Positions 52,498 through 61,181 of a stretch of 64,000 bases of DNA are shown here, piece by piece. The DNA lies in contig JAFARZ010000160.1 in the NCBI GenBank assembly GCA_019245115.1, positions 49,418 to 113,417 of the forward strand. The letters run 5' to 3'. The notes under the pieces are model-generated. The model was not told the DNA's origin, ran no database searches, and worked only from the letters and a program-made list of their open reading frames with translations. Each line of letters starts with the position of its first letter. The stretch's first letter is position 1. Both the position numbers and the translations under genes were made by a program. The DNA comes from Streptosporangiaceae bacterium (GTDB lineage Bacteria; Actinomycetota; Actinomycetes; Streptosporangiales; Streptosporangiaceae).

Positions 52498-53724
52498 TTA
52501 ACTTCGGCCGGGGGCGAAGACGACCTTGATGGTGCCCAGCCGGCCGGCCGCGGCAGCGTGATCGAGCGCGTCACGCCACTGTTCCAGCGGATATTTCGTG
52601 TCAACGTAGCCGTTCAACGGCGCCGACCCCGCCAGCGCGATGGCCTCTGGGAAATCACCCCGACTGGGCTCTTCCCCTACCGCGCAGGCGCCTACTGCTG
52701 AGGCATAAGCCCCGACCAGGAGCAGCTCGCGGTACCACAGCGGGGTGAGGTCCACCCCGCCTGACGGCATCCCCGATGCGACCACCGTGCCCCCGGCCTG
52801 CAGCGACCTCAGCGCGGTGTTCAGACCCGCCGCGCCTCCGGTGCACTCGAAGGCCAGGTCCATTCCGCCGAGCAGATAGCTCTCGCCGAGCTCGGGCTCG
52901 ACCAGCAGGGCTCCGGTGCTGCGGCGCAGCGTCCTGGCGGTGCTGTCGATGCCGATAATCTGGGTGGCGCCCAGCTCGCGGGCCCGGTCGGCTTGGTGGG
53001 CGTGCTTGGCGATCACGTACACTTCGCCTGCCGCGGTGAGCTTGCGCAGCGCGAGCAGGGTAAGCAGACCCACTGTGCCCGCGCCGATCACGAGCACCGA
53101 CGCGCCCGGACTGATCGGTACCCGGCGCACCGCGTGTACCGCGCAGGCCAACGGCTCCACAAGTATCGCGATTTCGTCGGACAGCGGGTCCGGCACCAGG
53201 TGCAGCTGGCTGGCGTGTGCGACCATGCGGCGGCTCCAGCCGCCCCCGGTGTCAGCGCAGAATCCAGTCTGCAGCCCAGCAGCCAGCGCTCCACTGGTGA
53301 TGTGGCCGCAGCGGCTGGTATGCCCGGCGATGCAAGCCGGACAGGCCGGCAGGCCGCGCGCCGCACACCGCAGCACCGGGTCGATCACCACCCGACTACC
53401 CCGCGGCAGCCCAGGCAGCTCATCGAGGGTGCGCCCGAGCACCTCGTGGCCGGGGACGAAGGGCATCGAGGTCAATGGCCCGAGGTAGGGCGAGGAACGG
53501 CCGGTGAGCAGGCCGAGATCGGAGCCGCAGATCCCGGACAGCACCGGCTCGACCCGAATCCAGGACTCGTCGGCTGGGACGGGGTCGGCCTGCTCAACCA
53601 GCCGTAGCGGCGCCACATTGCTGGCCAGAGCCCCTGCCAGCCGCCCTCCCGCGCGGGTGCCACTGACCGCGCGAGCGGCGAAGTAGCGCCCAACGGAGCG
53701 GTGATACTGCAGCGCCAGGCTCAC
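52498..53724 (-). CDS. Zinc-dependent medium-chain dehydrogenase
   Basis: 408 aa from GTG 53724, overlapping the previous stop by GTGA. Catalytic zinc ligands in SGICGSD and FVPGHEVLG, structural-zinc-like Cys run CAARGLPACPACIAGHTSRC, and NAD-binding VLVIGAGTVGLLTLLAL (about 208). It resembles threonine or sorbitol dehydrogenases and oxidises a secondary alcohol, possibly the hydroxyl that the LarA-like enzyme inverts. A 68-bp gap with a duplicated ACTCTTGGCGCT separates it from larA. Confidence 0.87.
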   Translation of the reverse strand: MSLALQYHRSVGRYFAARAVSGTRAGGRLAGALASNVAPLRLVEQADPVPADESWIRVEPVLSGICGSDLGLLTGRSSPYLGPLTSMPFVPGHEVLGRTLDELPGLPRGSRVVIDPVLRCAARGLPACPACIAGHTSRCGHITSGALAAGLQTGFCADTGGGWSRRMVAHASQLHLVPDPLSDEIAILVEPLACAVHAVRRVPISPGASVLVIGAGTVGLLTLLALRKLTAAGEVYVIAKHAHQADRARELGATQIIGIDSTARTLRRSTGALLVEPELGESYLLGGMDLAFECTGGAAGLNTALRSLQAGGTVVASGMPSGGVDLTPLWYRELLLVGAYASAVGACAVGEEPSRGDFPEAIALAGSAPLNGYVDTKYPLEQWRDALDHAAAAGRLGTIKVVFAPGRS

Positions 53725-56081
53725 CGTGGTACTCCTCGCGTACCGTGATCTGGCCGGACATCGATCCTGACATCGGCTCGGGTGACGTCTAGCAGCACCT
53801 CGAGCAGCCCGCCGGTGTGCTCCCCCCAGCGGTGCACCACCCAGCGGCGGCGCCGGGCGTGCCGGAAAAGCTGGGAGTCCGGGTTGACCGCATGCGGATG
53901 CCCGACGGCCTCCAGCAGCGGGCGGTCGGAATAGCTGTCAGCGTAGGCATAGGAGCGGTCCAAGTGCAGGCCGTGGCCTTGAGCGTACTGTCGCAGCCAC
54001 GCCGCGCGTGCCTCGTCGACCAGTGGCGGGGCTTCGAGAAATCCGGTCAGCACGCCGTCTTTCACGTGCATCCGGCTGGCCACCACCTCGTCGAACAGTA
54101 CTGACAACGGCTCCACATGCAGGTCTACGGCACCGGTGATGAGTACGGTTCGGTGCCCGGCTGCGCGGTGGCGACGGATCTGCCGGGTGGCCTCGGGCAT
54201 CACGCGGTGCAGCAGCACGTCGCCGAGCACCTCGGTGACCAGGGCCCGCAGCGCGTCGGCCCGCACGCCGGCGTAGCGGCGGAGAAAGGCGCGCAACAGT
54301 TCACCGCGGTCACGGCGCTCGGCGTAAAGGTATCGGGGGGCGCAGCGGGCCAGATCGGCCAGCTCGCGTAGCCAGCCGGAACGGGGCATTGTCGCCAATC
54401 GAGCCCACAGGTAGGACTCGACGACGTTGGAGTTCACGATGGTGCCCTCCAGGTCGAACACCGCAGCCACGTCGGTGCGTTCGGGCAGCGACAGAGACGA
54501 TATCGACGTCGACTGCGACGGGGACCCGCGATGGCCGGCGGTGGAACGTCCCCGCCGCTGCCCGGCTCGGCGGACCGTGGCTGTGATCGATGGGCAGTGC
54601 ACATCCTGCAGGTAGGCCCGCCAATCGATGACGGTGGGGTCGAAACCGTGCTCGGTGGCTCGCTGGGCTGGCAACGCGGCGTGCAGCTCCCGCAGCCGAG
54701 TGTCGTCGTAGATCACCTCGGCGCGGGTGTAGACGCCGTAGAGGTCGGCGTATTCCCGCAGTTGCCCTAAGTCCTGCTGCTGGCGGCCCAGGCTGGTCAG
54801 CCAATCCTGGGACCGCTTCGATGGTGGTAGTCGCAGCAGTACCCGCTCGGCTAGCGCAGTGACCCGTTCCCCGGCGTGCAGCGTCAGCTCTACCTGCTGG
54901 CTGCCGGGGAACCGCCAAGTCGGTGGCTCGACGTGGCCGCGATCACCGTCAGGCATGGGGTGGTTGTCGAAGTACTCCCGGCACAGCATGTACATGTTTT
55001 GAAAGGTCAACGGGTTACTGGCCCCGGAGCTGACGTGCAAGTATGCCGGTCCAGTGGCGGGCGGCCGGGCGGCGGCCGCGAGGATGGCGTTGATCACCAG
55101 ATCGACCGGGATCACGTCGAGCACGGAATCGGGTAGCCCAGGGAATTCGCGCAGCACCCCTCGGCCGTAAGCGATGATCAGCGGGTCGGCCATCTTGAAG
55201 CCGTCGATCCACCCGGGGTACGGGTGTCGCAGCGCACTCTCCACGATGGCGGGCCGGACCACCGACAGCGGTCGGCCGGTGTGCGCCCACCGCTGTTCGG
55301 CGACCCGCTCACCCAGCGCCTTGGTCAGCGTGTAGACGTCTGGCCAGCCCAGGCTCCGGGCCCGGGTGCGACCATAGTCCACCAGCCGGCGGGTGACCCA
55401 CTTAGTGCGTAACCGTTCGGCGGCGGCGGCGGTGGACTGGGGTCCAGCTTTGGCGTGTTGCTCGTCCGCTTGCGCCAGCGCGCGGCGAAGTACCTCCGGT
55501 CGCCGGGAGTCTCGCTCCACATCGGCCCGGGCGGCCAACGCCATCTCCAGCTCGAGCTGCCAGTCCACGTCGTGGTCCAGTGCTGCCTCAGCGACGACGC
55601 CCTTACGGGTGCCCGCGACGTAGGCAGTAGAAACGTGCACCACATGCGGCGAGCCGGCGAGTGCTTCGTACAGGGTCGCCACGCCCGAGACGTTGGTGCG
55701 GAATGCCTCGTCAACCGGGGGATCGAAGGACACTGTCGAGGCACCATGGATCACGACGTCGAGGTCGGCGGGTAGGGCGACCGAGCCGAGGTCGCCCTCG
55801 ATGACCGTAACCCGCTCGCGCACCACCCGCACCAGTTCGTCCGCGCCGAGGCGCTCACTCAATGGGCGGAACACATTCTTGCGGAGCAATGTGCTGAGCC
55901 GGTCGGCCGCGCCGCGCTCGCCACGGGGCCGGATCAGCACCGAGACATGGGTGTCCGGGTAGCTGGCCAGTAACCGCTCCAAAGTCGCCTGGCCCAGGAA
56001 CCCCGTGGCGCCGGTGAGCAGCACGTGGGACCCGGCGAGCTCCTCGCAGGACACCGGACGAGCAGGTCTCGCGGTGCTCAT
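53721..56081 (-). CDS. Fusion of acyl-reductase-like SDR and HAD-IB phosphatase-like domain
   Basis: 786 aa from ATG 56081 with GGGAGGAG upstream. Residues about 20-370 are an extended SDR of the fatty-acyl-CoA reductase type: LLTGATGFLGQATLERLL, VIHGASTVSFDPPVDEAFRT, VHVSTAYVAG, YTLTKALGERVAEQR. Residues about 550-760 are HAD-IB-like: AVFDLEGTIVNSNVV, LITGAVDLHVEPL, YADSYSDRPLLEAVG. The HAD motif I is DLEGT instead of DxDGT, so Glu replaces the general acid/base Asp. Probably reduces or processes an acyl thioester and may remove phosphate. 35 bp after larC. Confidence 0.82.
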   Translation of the reverse strand: MSTARPARPVSCEELAGSHVLLTGATGFLGQATLERLLASYPDTHVSVLIRPRGERGAADRLSTLLRKNVFRPLSERLGADELVRVVRERVTVIEGDLGSVALPADLDVVIHGASTVSFDPPVDEAFRTNVSGVATLYEALAGSPHVVHVSTAYVAGTRKGVVAEAALDHDVDWQLELEMALAARADVERDSRRPEVLRRALAQADEQHAKAGPQSTAAAAERLRTKWVTRRLVDYGRTRARSLGWPDVYTLTKALGERVAEQRWAHTGRPLSVVRPAIVESALRHPYPGWIDGFKMADPLIIAYGRGVLREFPGLPDSVLDVIPVDLVINAILAAAARPPATGPAYLHVSSGASNPLTFQNMYMLCREYFDNHPMPDGDRGHVEPPTWRFPGSQQVELTLHAGERVTALAERVLLRLPPSKRSQDWLTSLGRQQQDLGQLREYADLYGVYTRAEVIYDDTRLRELHAALPAQRATEHGFDPTVIDWRAYLQDVHCPSITATVRRAGQRRGRSTAGHRGSPSQSTSISSLSLPERTDVAAVFDLEGTIVNSNVVESYLWARLATMPRSGWLRELADLARCAPRYLYAERRDRGELLRAFLRRYAGVRADALRALVTEVLGDVLLHRVMPEATRQIRRHRAAGHRTVLITGAVDLHVEPLSVLFDEVVASRMHVKDGVLTGFLEAPPLVDEARAAWLRQYAQGHGLHLDRSYAYADSYSDRPLLEAVGHPHAVNPDSQLFRHARRRRWVVHRWGEHTGGLLEVLLDVTRADVRIDVRPDHGTRGVPR

Positions 56082-56116
56082 GTGCTCCTCCCGAGGCTGC
56101 GCCACGCCGAATCAGG

Positions 56117-57373
56117 CTAATTTCCTTGTGGCGCGAGCGCGCCAGCCGGATGGTCGCGGTGGTAGGCCGACAGGGCGGCCTCGCACACCCGGCGAACCGG
56201 CCATCCTAGTGCCTGCGCGACCCGCTCGGCGTCGGCGAGTTCAGGCTTGGCAGTCTGCTGTCCTCCCGGTCCGGCGGCGACCTTGACGGTGATCTCCTGC
56301 TCGGCCCCCGGCGGCCCCACCGGCACTGGCACGGTGATCCGCGGCAGCGTAGTGCGCTGCCAGAGCGCCCACCGCACGCCGAGCGTGGTGCTGTGCCGGA
56401 ACAACGCGTCCACCACCGCTGGACGGACCTGCTCGGTGCACAGTGCGGTGAGCACCTGCCCAGGCCTGCCGTGTCGACCGACGGTGGCGGTGGTCCAGCA
56501 GTCCCACGCTCCGGCTGCCCGAACGGCGAGCAGCACTCCGGGCCACAGCTCGGGATCGAGATCATCGACGGTGGTCTCCACCACGGTGACCGGCTCCGCA
56601 GGGCCCGGGCCTGGCACGGCCCCAGACTCGGTACGGCAGCCAATCACCAACCGGGTGATGTTGGGTCGCTCCGGGTTGTCCCTGTGTCCGGCGCCGCTGC
56701 CCACCGCGTCGACCATCATCGGTGGCAGCGAGCCGGGCGTGGCCAGAGCCGCGATCAGGGCCGCCCCAGTGGGCGTGGTGCGCTCCCCGGCTAGGTTCCC
56801 CCCGGTCAGCGACAGACCATGGTCGGCCACGATCTGCAGCACGGCAGGTGCCGGGATCGGGATCGTGCCGTGCGCGCCGCGTGCGCTGCCACTGCCGGCT
56901 GCCAGTGCCGAGCAAGTCAGCAGCGCGTCGTCAGCGAGCAAGCCGAGCTGCTCAGCCGCGACCGCGGTGCCAACCACGTCGGCCAGCGCGTCGGCGGCCC
57001 CCACCTCATGGAACTGCACCAGTTCGGTGGGGATGCCGTGCACCGCAGCCTCCGCATCGGCGAGTAGCTGGAAGGTGCCGGCGGCTACGCGGGTAGCTGC
57101 TGCGCTCAGTCGGGCGGCCGCGATGGCGGCCAGCACTTCGGCCAGCCCCCGGGTGGGTTGGTCGGCGGCCGGGGTGATGACGACGGCTCGGGTACAGCGC
57201 AGTCCGCAGCGCCGGGTCTGCTCGGCCTCGACGTCCAGGCCGGGCACCCCTAACGAGCGGACTGCGGTGCGCACCACAGCAAGGTCAGCACCGGCGTCAA
57301 GTAACGCGCCGAGCAGCATGTCACCGGCCACACCCGCGGTGCAGTCCAGATACGCCGCTCTCAGCTCAGCCAC
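56117..57373 (-). CDS. larC: Nickel-pincer cofactor nickel insertase LarC
   Basis: 418 aa from GTG 57373, overlapping larB by 8 nt. AYLDCTAGVAGDMLLGALLD start, FHEVGAADALADVVGTAVAA, GNLAGERTTPTGAALIAALA, VVETTVDDLDPELWPGVLLA, TALCTEQVRPAVVDALFRHS. It inserts nickel into the pincer dinucleotide using CTP, by family knowledge. A single uninterrupted frame encodes both halves that are split in Lactobacillus. Confidence 0.92.
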   Translation of the reverse strand: MAELRAAYLDCTAGVAGDMLLGALLDAGADLAVVRTAVRSLGVPGLDVEAEQTRRCGLRCTRAVVITPAADQPTRGLAEVLAAIAAARLSAAATRVAAGTFQLLADAEAAVHGIPTELVQFHEVGAADALADVVGTAVAAEQLGLLADDALLTCSALAAGSGSARGAHGTIPIPAPAVLQIVADHGLSLTGGNLAGERTTPTGAALIAALATPGSLPPMMVDAVGSGAGHRDNPERPNITRLVIGCRTESGAVPGPGPAEPVTVVETTVDDLDPELWPGVLLAVRAAGAWDCWTTATVGRHGRPGQVLTALCTEQVRPAVVDALFRHSTTLGVRWALWQRTTLPRITVPVPVGPPGAEQEITVKVAAGPGGQQTAKPELADAERVAQALGWPVRRVCEAALSAYHRDHPAGALAPQGN

Positions 57374-58127
57374 CGTGCACCCGCGCGACGATCTTGACGG
57401 CGTGGGCCGCAGCACCGAACCCGTTGTCGATGTTGACCACAGACAGCCCAGGCGCGCAGGAGGCGAGCATCGTCGCGGCGGCAACGTACCCGCCTGCGCT
57501 CACCCCGTAGCCCACACTGGTGGGTACACCGACCACGGGCGCTCGGATCAGTCCGGTCACCACCCCAGGCAGGGTGCCCTCCATTCCGGCGATGGCGATC
57601 ACGCAGTCGGCCGCGGACAGCTCGTCGAGGTAGAGAAGTAACCGGTGCAGCCCCGCGACTCCGACATCGGCGATTAACCGGTGGCCGGCACCGAGCGCTT
57701 GCAGGGTGGCGATCGCCTCGCGCGCAACCGGCAGGTCTGAGGTGCCTCCAGTGAGCACTGCAACGAACCCGCGGGTTGGGGGTAGGGCACCAACGATCAC
57801 GGTCCGCCCGACCAGGTCGGCCACGACCGGCTCGGCTGGGAAAGCGCTCGGCGCCCGGCGCAGCACGCCGTCGGGACACCGGGTGGCCAGCGCGGGGAAC
57901 TCGGGTTCGCTGCGCCGCTGTGCGGCCAGCAACCCCAGCGTCTGCTCCTCAGTCTTGCCGTCGGCGAAGACGACCTCGGGCACGGCGGTGCGTTGCCTAC
58001 GGTCCAGATCCAGGCGGGCGATACCGCCTACTTCGCCGATCCGATCACCGGTTCCGGCTGCGCCGGCGGGCTCCTGCCCAAGATTCAACCTGGGGTCCTG
58101 CGGTGGCTGCGGTGCAGAGTCGACCAC
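57366..58127 (-). CDS. larB: Pyridinium-3,5-bisthiocarboxylate pathway carboxylase/hydrolase LarB
   Basis: 253 aa with a probable GTG start at 58127; the open frame extends further but lies antisense to larE. PEVVFADGKTEEQ is followed by the PurE-like core: FVAVLTGGTSDLPVAREAIA, DVGVAGLHRLLLYLDELSAA, CVIAIAGMEGTLPGVVTGLI, APVVGVPTSVGYG. LarB carboxylates nicotinate adenine dinucleotide, the first step to the pincer cofactor. The N-terminal 45 residues are Pro/Gly-rich and unlike the helical start of other LarB proteins, so the start is uncertain. Only 57 bp separate it from divergent larE. Confidence 0.88.
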   Translation of the reverse strand: MVDSAPQPPQDPRLNLGQEPAGAAGTGDRIGEVGGIARLDLDRRQRTAVPEVVFADGKTEEQTLGLLAAQRRSEPEFPALATRCPDGVLRRAPSAFPAEPVVADLVGRTVIVGALPPTRGFVAVLTGGTSDLPVAREAIATLQALGAGHRLIADVGVAGLHRLLLYLDELSAADCVIAIAGMEGTLPGVVTGLIRAPVVGVPTSVGYGVSAGGYVAAATMLASCAPGLSVVNIDNGFGAAAHAVKIVARVHGG

Positions 58128-58184
58128 GGCGCCGACTATCTCACGCGATCCGGCGCCGCCCTGGACATGCGAGAATCGTCGACC

Positions 58185-59021
58185 ATGCACAGTGCGGATT
58201 TCGTCAGCACCACCTATGCTGCGGCGACTTTGCTCGACCGGCTGGGACGGCTGGAGGGGTTGGTGGTGGCCTTTTCGGGCGGGGTCGACTCCGCCGTGGT
58301 GTTGGCTGCGGCCGTCCGGGCGCTCGGCGCCGATGCCGTGCTGGCCGCTATCGCCGACTCGCCCAGCCTGGCACGCGCCGAGCTCGCGGGTGCTCAGCGC
58401 GTCGCCGGGCAGATCGGGGCGGAACTGGTAGTGCTGCGCACCGATGAGCACATCGACTCGGGCTACCGGGCCAATGCCGGCGATCGCTGCTACTTCTGCA
58501 AACGGACTGTGCTCGCCGCGGTGCGCGGTCTCGCCCAGCGGCGCGGATTTGCCCACGTTGCTACCGGCACCCATCTCGATGACCGTCGCGCCTCGCACCG
58601 CCCGGGACTGCGAGCAGCGGTTGAGCTCGGGGTATGCGAGCCGCTGGCTGAGGCGGGCGCTACCAAGGAGATCGTGCGCTTGCTGGCGGCGCACTGGAAT
58701 CTGACGGTGCGGGACAAGCCGAGCACCCCGTGCCTGGCCTCCCGGATCGCAGTCGGGGTACCGGTGACTGTCGAGGCGCTGGCGGTGGTCGAGCGGGCCG
58801 AGTTGGCCGCCAGCGAATACCTTGCCGACCACCAGGTTCCGGTGCGCGACCTGCGGGTCCGGCTGCTGGGTCACGCAGGATTCCGGGTAGAGCTCGACCA
58901 GGTCGCTTTGGACGGTGTTTCTCTCCAGGCACGGGCGGGGCTGCTGGCGCGAGTCGCGGAAGCGGGTCTCGGCGGGAGGGGGGACTTGGCGCGTTACCAC
59001 TCAGGGTCACTTAGCGGCTGA
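58185..59021 (+). CDS. larE: Sacrificial sulfur transferase LarE
   Basis: 278 aa from ATG 58185. PP-loop FSGGVDSAVVLAAAV (about 30-44), NAGDRCYFCKRTVL (about 99), ATGTHLDDRRASHRPGLRAA, and KPSTPCLASRIAVGVPVT with the Cys that donates sulfur (about 184). LarE adenylates the pyridinium carboxylate and gives up its own cysteine sulfur. Divergent from larB; converges and overlaps the ferritin-like gene by 28 bp. Confidence 0.93.
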   Translation: MHSADFVSTTYAAATLLDRLGRLEGLVVAFSGGVDSAVVLAAAVRALGADAVLAAIADSPSLARAELAGAQRVAGQIGAELVVLRTDEHIDSGYRANAGDRCYFCKRTVLAAVRGLAQRRGFAHVATGTHLDDRRASHRPGLRAAVELGVCEPLAEAGATKEIVRLLAAHWNLTVRDKPSTPCLASRIAVGVPVTVEALAVVERAELAASEYLADHQVPVRDLRVRLLGHAGFRVELDQVALDGVSLQARAGLLARVAEAGLGGRGDLARYHSGSLSG

Positions 59022-59890
59022 GCGACGCCAGAGCGCAGCAGGGACCACAGCATGGACCCGGCTCGCTGGACCGGACCTGTGCTACGCCCGGCGGCATCGG
59101 GCCCCACCCCGTAGCGAGCAGCGGCGCGGCTGACCAGATGCATGTCAGCCAGACCGGGTAGCCGGTCGATCTTGTCGTCGATCTGCCTGATCATTCGGGC
59201 ACCCTCCGCGCCGCCCATCAGGTAGCGCAACAGAAACGCTGTCTCCGCAGCCGGCATGATCCCTGACCCTACCGGGGTCCACGCCGCCCTGAGGACAAAC
59301 CGGGTCAGGAGCCGGGCGGTGCGCGAGCGCTCCAGCCGCTCCCGCGCCTGGCTGGCGTAGAAGGCCACGTGCCGGGTCTCCTGCCGCTGGATGCGGCCGA
59401 CCACCCTGGTCAGTTCGGGATGGTCCGTCTGGGCCAGCAACCGTCCATAGCCGGCGTAGGTGGACCATTCGTTGATCACGCCAAAGGTCATGTGCACCGC
59501 GATGAAGTCTTCACCAATCAGATTGGCCGCCAGCGCCTGGTAAATCGGAGACAACCAGTCACTGCGACCCTGGGCAAGCCGGATGTGGCGGATCCGATCG
59601 GGGCCCACGGCCCGGCCATGCGCGGCCAGCACCTTGTCCAGTACCTCGCCGTGCCAGAACTCCTCGTAGGCCCACATGGTCAGGAACGTCGTGATCTCGG
59701 GGTCCTGGTGTGACGGAGTAACCAGCAAATCCCGCAGGTAGCAGATGGTGTGGCTCTCGACGTCGGACATGTACTGCAACGCCCTCAGCGCAGCCTCGGG
59801 TAACGGTGTGCGTTCAAAGGCGGAGTAATCGACGTCGTCGTCGACTACCCGGCGGGCGGTAACGCTGTAGTTCATAATGTCGAAGGACAT
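58994..59890 (-). CDS. Ferritin-like di-iron protein
   Basis: 298 aa from ATG 59890 with AGGAG at 5 nt. Metal ligands of a four-helix di-iron site: DVESHTICYLRDLL (ExxH, about 46), WAYEEFWHGEVLDKVL (EExxH, about 72), GEDFIAVHMTFGVINEWST, and QRQETRHVAFYASQARERL (ExxH, about 160). It resembles acyl-ACP desaturase/oxygenase-like or AurF-like proteins. A desaturation or hydroxylation of an acyl chain would fit the neighbouring operon. Confidence 0.78.
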   Translation of the reverse strand: MSFDIMNYSVTARRVVDDDVDYSAFERTPLPEAALRALQYMSDVESHTICYLRDLLVTPSHQDPEITTFLTMWAYEEFWHGEVLDKVLAAHGRAVGPDRIRHIRLAQGRSDWLSPIYQALAANLIGEDFIAVHMTFGVINEWSTYAGYGRLLAQTDHPELTRVVGRIQRQETRHVAFYASQARERLERSRTARLLTRFVLRAAWTPVGSGIMPAAETAFLLRYLMGGAEGARMIRQIDDKIDRLPGLADMHLVSRAAARYGVGPDAAGRSTGPVQRAGSMLWSLLRSGVAQPLSDPEW

Positions 59891-59914
59891 AGGCACTCCT
59901 ATTCGGTTGTTGCG

Positions 59915-59964
59915 CGGGTGCGGGTGTCCCGCGGGATTGCCCGGGTGCGGGTGTCCCGCGGGAT
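59915..59964. repeat. Tandem 23-bp repeat upstream of the di-iron gene
   Basis: CGGGTGCGGGTGTCCCGCGG plus GAT occurs at 59915-59937 and 59942-59964. Each unit contains the dyad GTGTCCCGCGGGA. It may affect expression of the di-iron gene or simply reflect slippage. Confidence 0.75.
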
Positions 59965-60056
59965 GCCGGTGAGCACAACCTGCTGATGAGGGTTCGCGTG
60001 CCTGGGCCAAGCGGTTCGCCGATGCGGCGACGATCTTTGAAGACTGTAAGAGAAGA

Positions 60057-61118
60057 TCAGCGTCCAGAAGCCGACGTGGGGGGGTCGGCGGGGGACGGTG
60101 CGGCACGCGAGGCGGTCTGCACGGTACCGGCCGCGAGGCGTGCCATGGTCCGTCGTCGCCCGCGTCGGCGATCCCGCCGGGTCGGGTGAGCCGGCCAGAT
60201 CTCTTCGATCGCGCTGTTGAACTCGGCGCCGAGCACGATCGCCATCGCGATGAAGAACGAGAACAGCAGATACGCGATCGGGGCGGCGAGCGCCCCATAG
60301 GTGTACCCGGTGCCCGTAACCGAAGAGATATAGAGCCGCAGCCCGGTGCTGGTGACCAGGAATACCGCCATCGCCAGCAGGGCGCCGGGCAGCCCGCGGT
60401 GCCACGGCAGCTTGTTGGGTAACACCACCTTGTACAGCGTGGCCAGTCCGAGCATCAGCAGGACGCCGAGCCCGGGGTAGTAGAAGATGCTGACCAACTG
60501 GGCCACCGTGGGTCGCACTGCCTTCGGGAGCAGTTCAGGTATCAGGTCCGGGCCCAGCGCAGTCAGCGGCAGCACGAGCACTGATGCGATGAGCGCCACC
60601 GCATAGAGCAGCAGAGCGAAGATCCGCTGCCACACTGGGTGACGGACGGCGTACTGATGGTAGGCGGCAGTGATCGAGTCTACGAGGGATGCCAGCGCCG
60701 AGGAACCGGCCCACAGGGAGAGGACGAACCCGACCGAGACGATGGAGCTGTGCCCCCGGGTGAGGATCTCGGAGACCGTCGGGCGGATGATCTGGTTGAC
60801 CACATCGGCGCTGAACACGCCGGTGGCCAACCGCACGATCTCCCGCTGCGCTGCCCCGACCGTGGCCGGCCCAAGCCAGCTGGTGACGAATCCGAGGCTG
60901 CCCAGCAGCCCCAGCAGCAGCGGCGGCAGCGACAGCGTCATCCAGAACGCCGCCTGAGCCGACATCGAGACGAAGCTGTCCCGCCAGGCCTTGGTAGCGG
61001 TCCGGGAGATCAGGCGCAGCAGGCCGCGCCGGGCCCGCTCGCCGGTGCCGGGTTCGGCAGCAGTGGGGCTGGCACTGACGGCGGGGGGCTCGGTGGTGGA
61101 CTCGGCGGGGGCATCCAT
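60057..61118 (-). CDS. YihY/virulence factor BrkB family membrane protein
   Basis: 353 aa from ATG 61118 with GGGAGGCG upstream. Six or so hydrophobic helices: FWMTLSLPPLLLGLLGSLGF, GFVLSLWAGSSALASLVDSI, LLLYAVALIASVLVLPLTAL, YYPGLGVLLMLGLATLYKVV, ALLAMAVFLVTSTGLRLYIS, YLLFSFFIAMAIVLGAEFNS. The SVTGTGYTYGALAAPIAYLL stretch is typical of the family. Function unknown. Basic C-terminal tail. Confidence 0.88.
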   Translation of the reverse strand: MDAPAESTTEPPAVSASPTAAEPGTGERARRGLLRLISRTATKAWRDSFVSMSAQAAFWMTLSLPPLLLGLLGSLGFVTSWLGPATVGAAQREIVRLATGVFSADVVNQIIRPTVSEILTRGHSSIVSVGFVLSLWAGSSALASLVDSITAAYHQYAVRHPVWQRIFALLLYAVALIASVLVLPLTALGPDLIPELLPKAVRPTVAQLVSIFYYPGLGVLLMLGLATLYKVVLPNKLPWHRGLPGALLAMAVFLVTSTGLRLYISSVTGTGYTYGALAAPIAYLLFSFFIAMAIVLGAEFNSAIEEIWPAHPTRRDRRRGRRRTMARLAAGTVQTASRAAPSPADPPTSASGR

Positions 61119-61181
61119 GTCGCCTCCCAGAATGGTCCATTCGCTGGAGCGCGCACAGCGTGACCCGCCGGGGCAGGTAGC

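Noticed and set aside
58128..59000. Extension of larB far upstream on the minus strand
   Set aside because: This part is antisense to larE, which has clear PP-loop and catalytic motifs; LarB homology only begins downstream of about 58030.
59891..60056. Coding sequence joining the di-iron protein upstream through the repeats
   Set aside because: The open frame continues upstream of ATG 59890 but is made of the tandem 23-bp repeats, and the ATG has an ideal AGGAG site.
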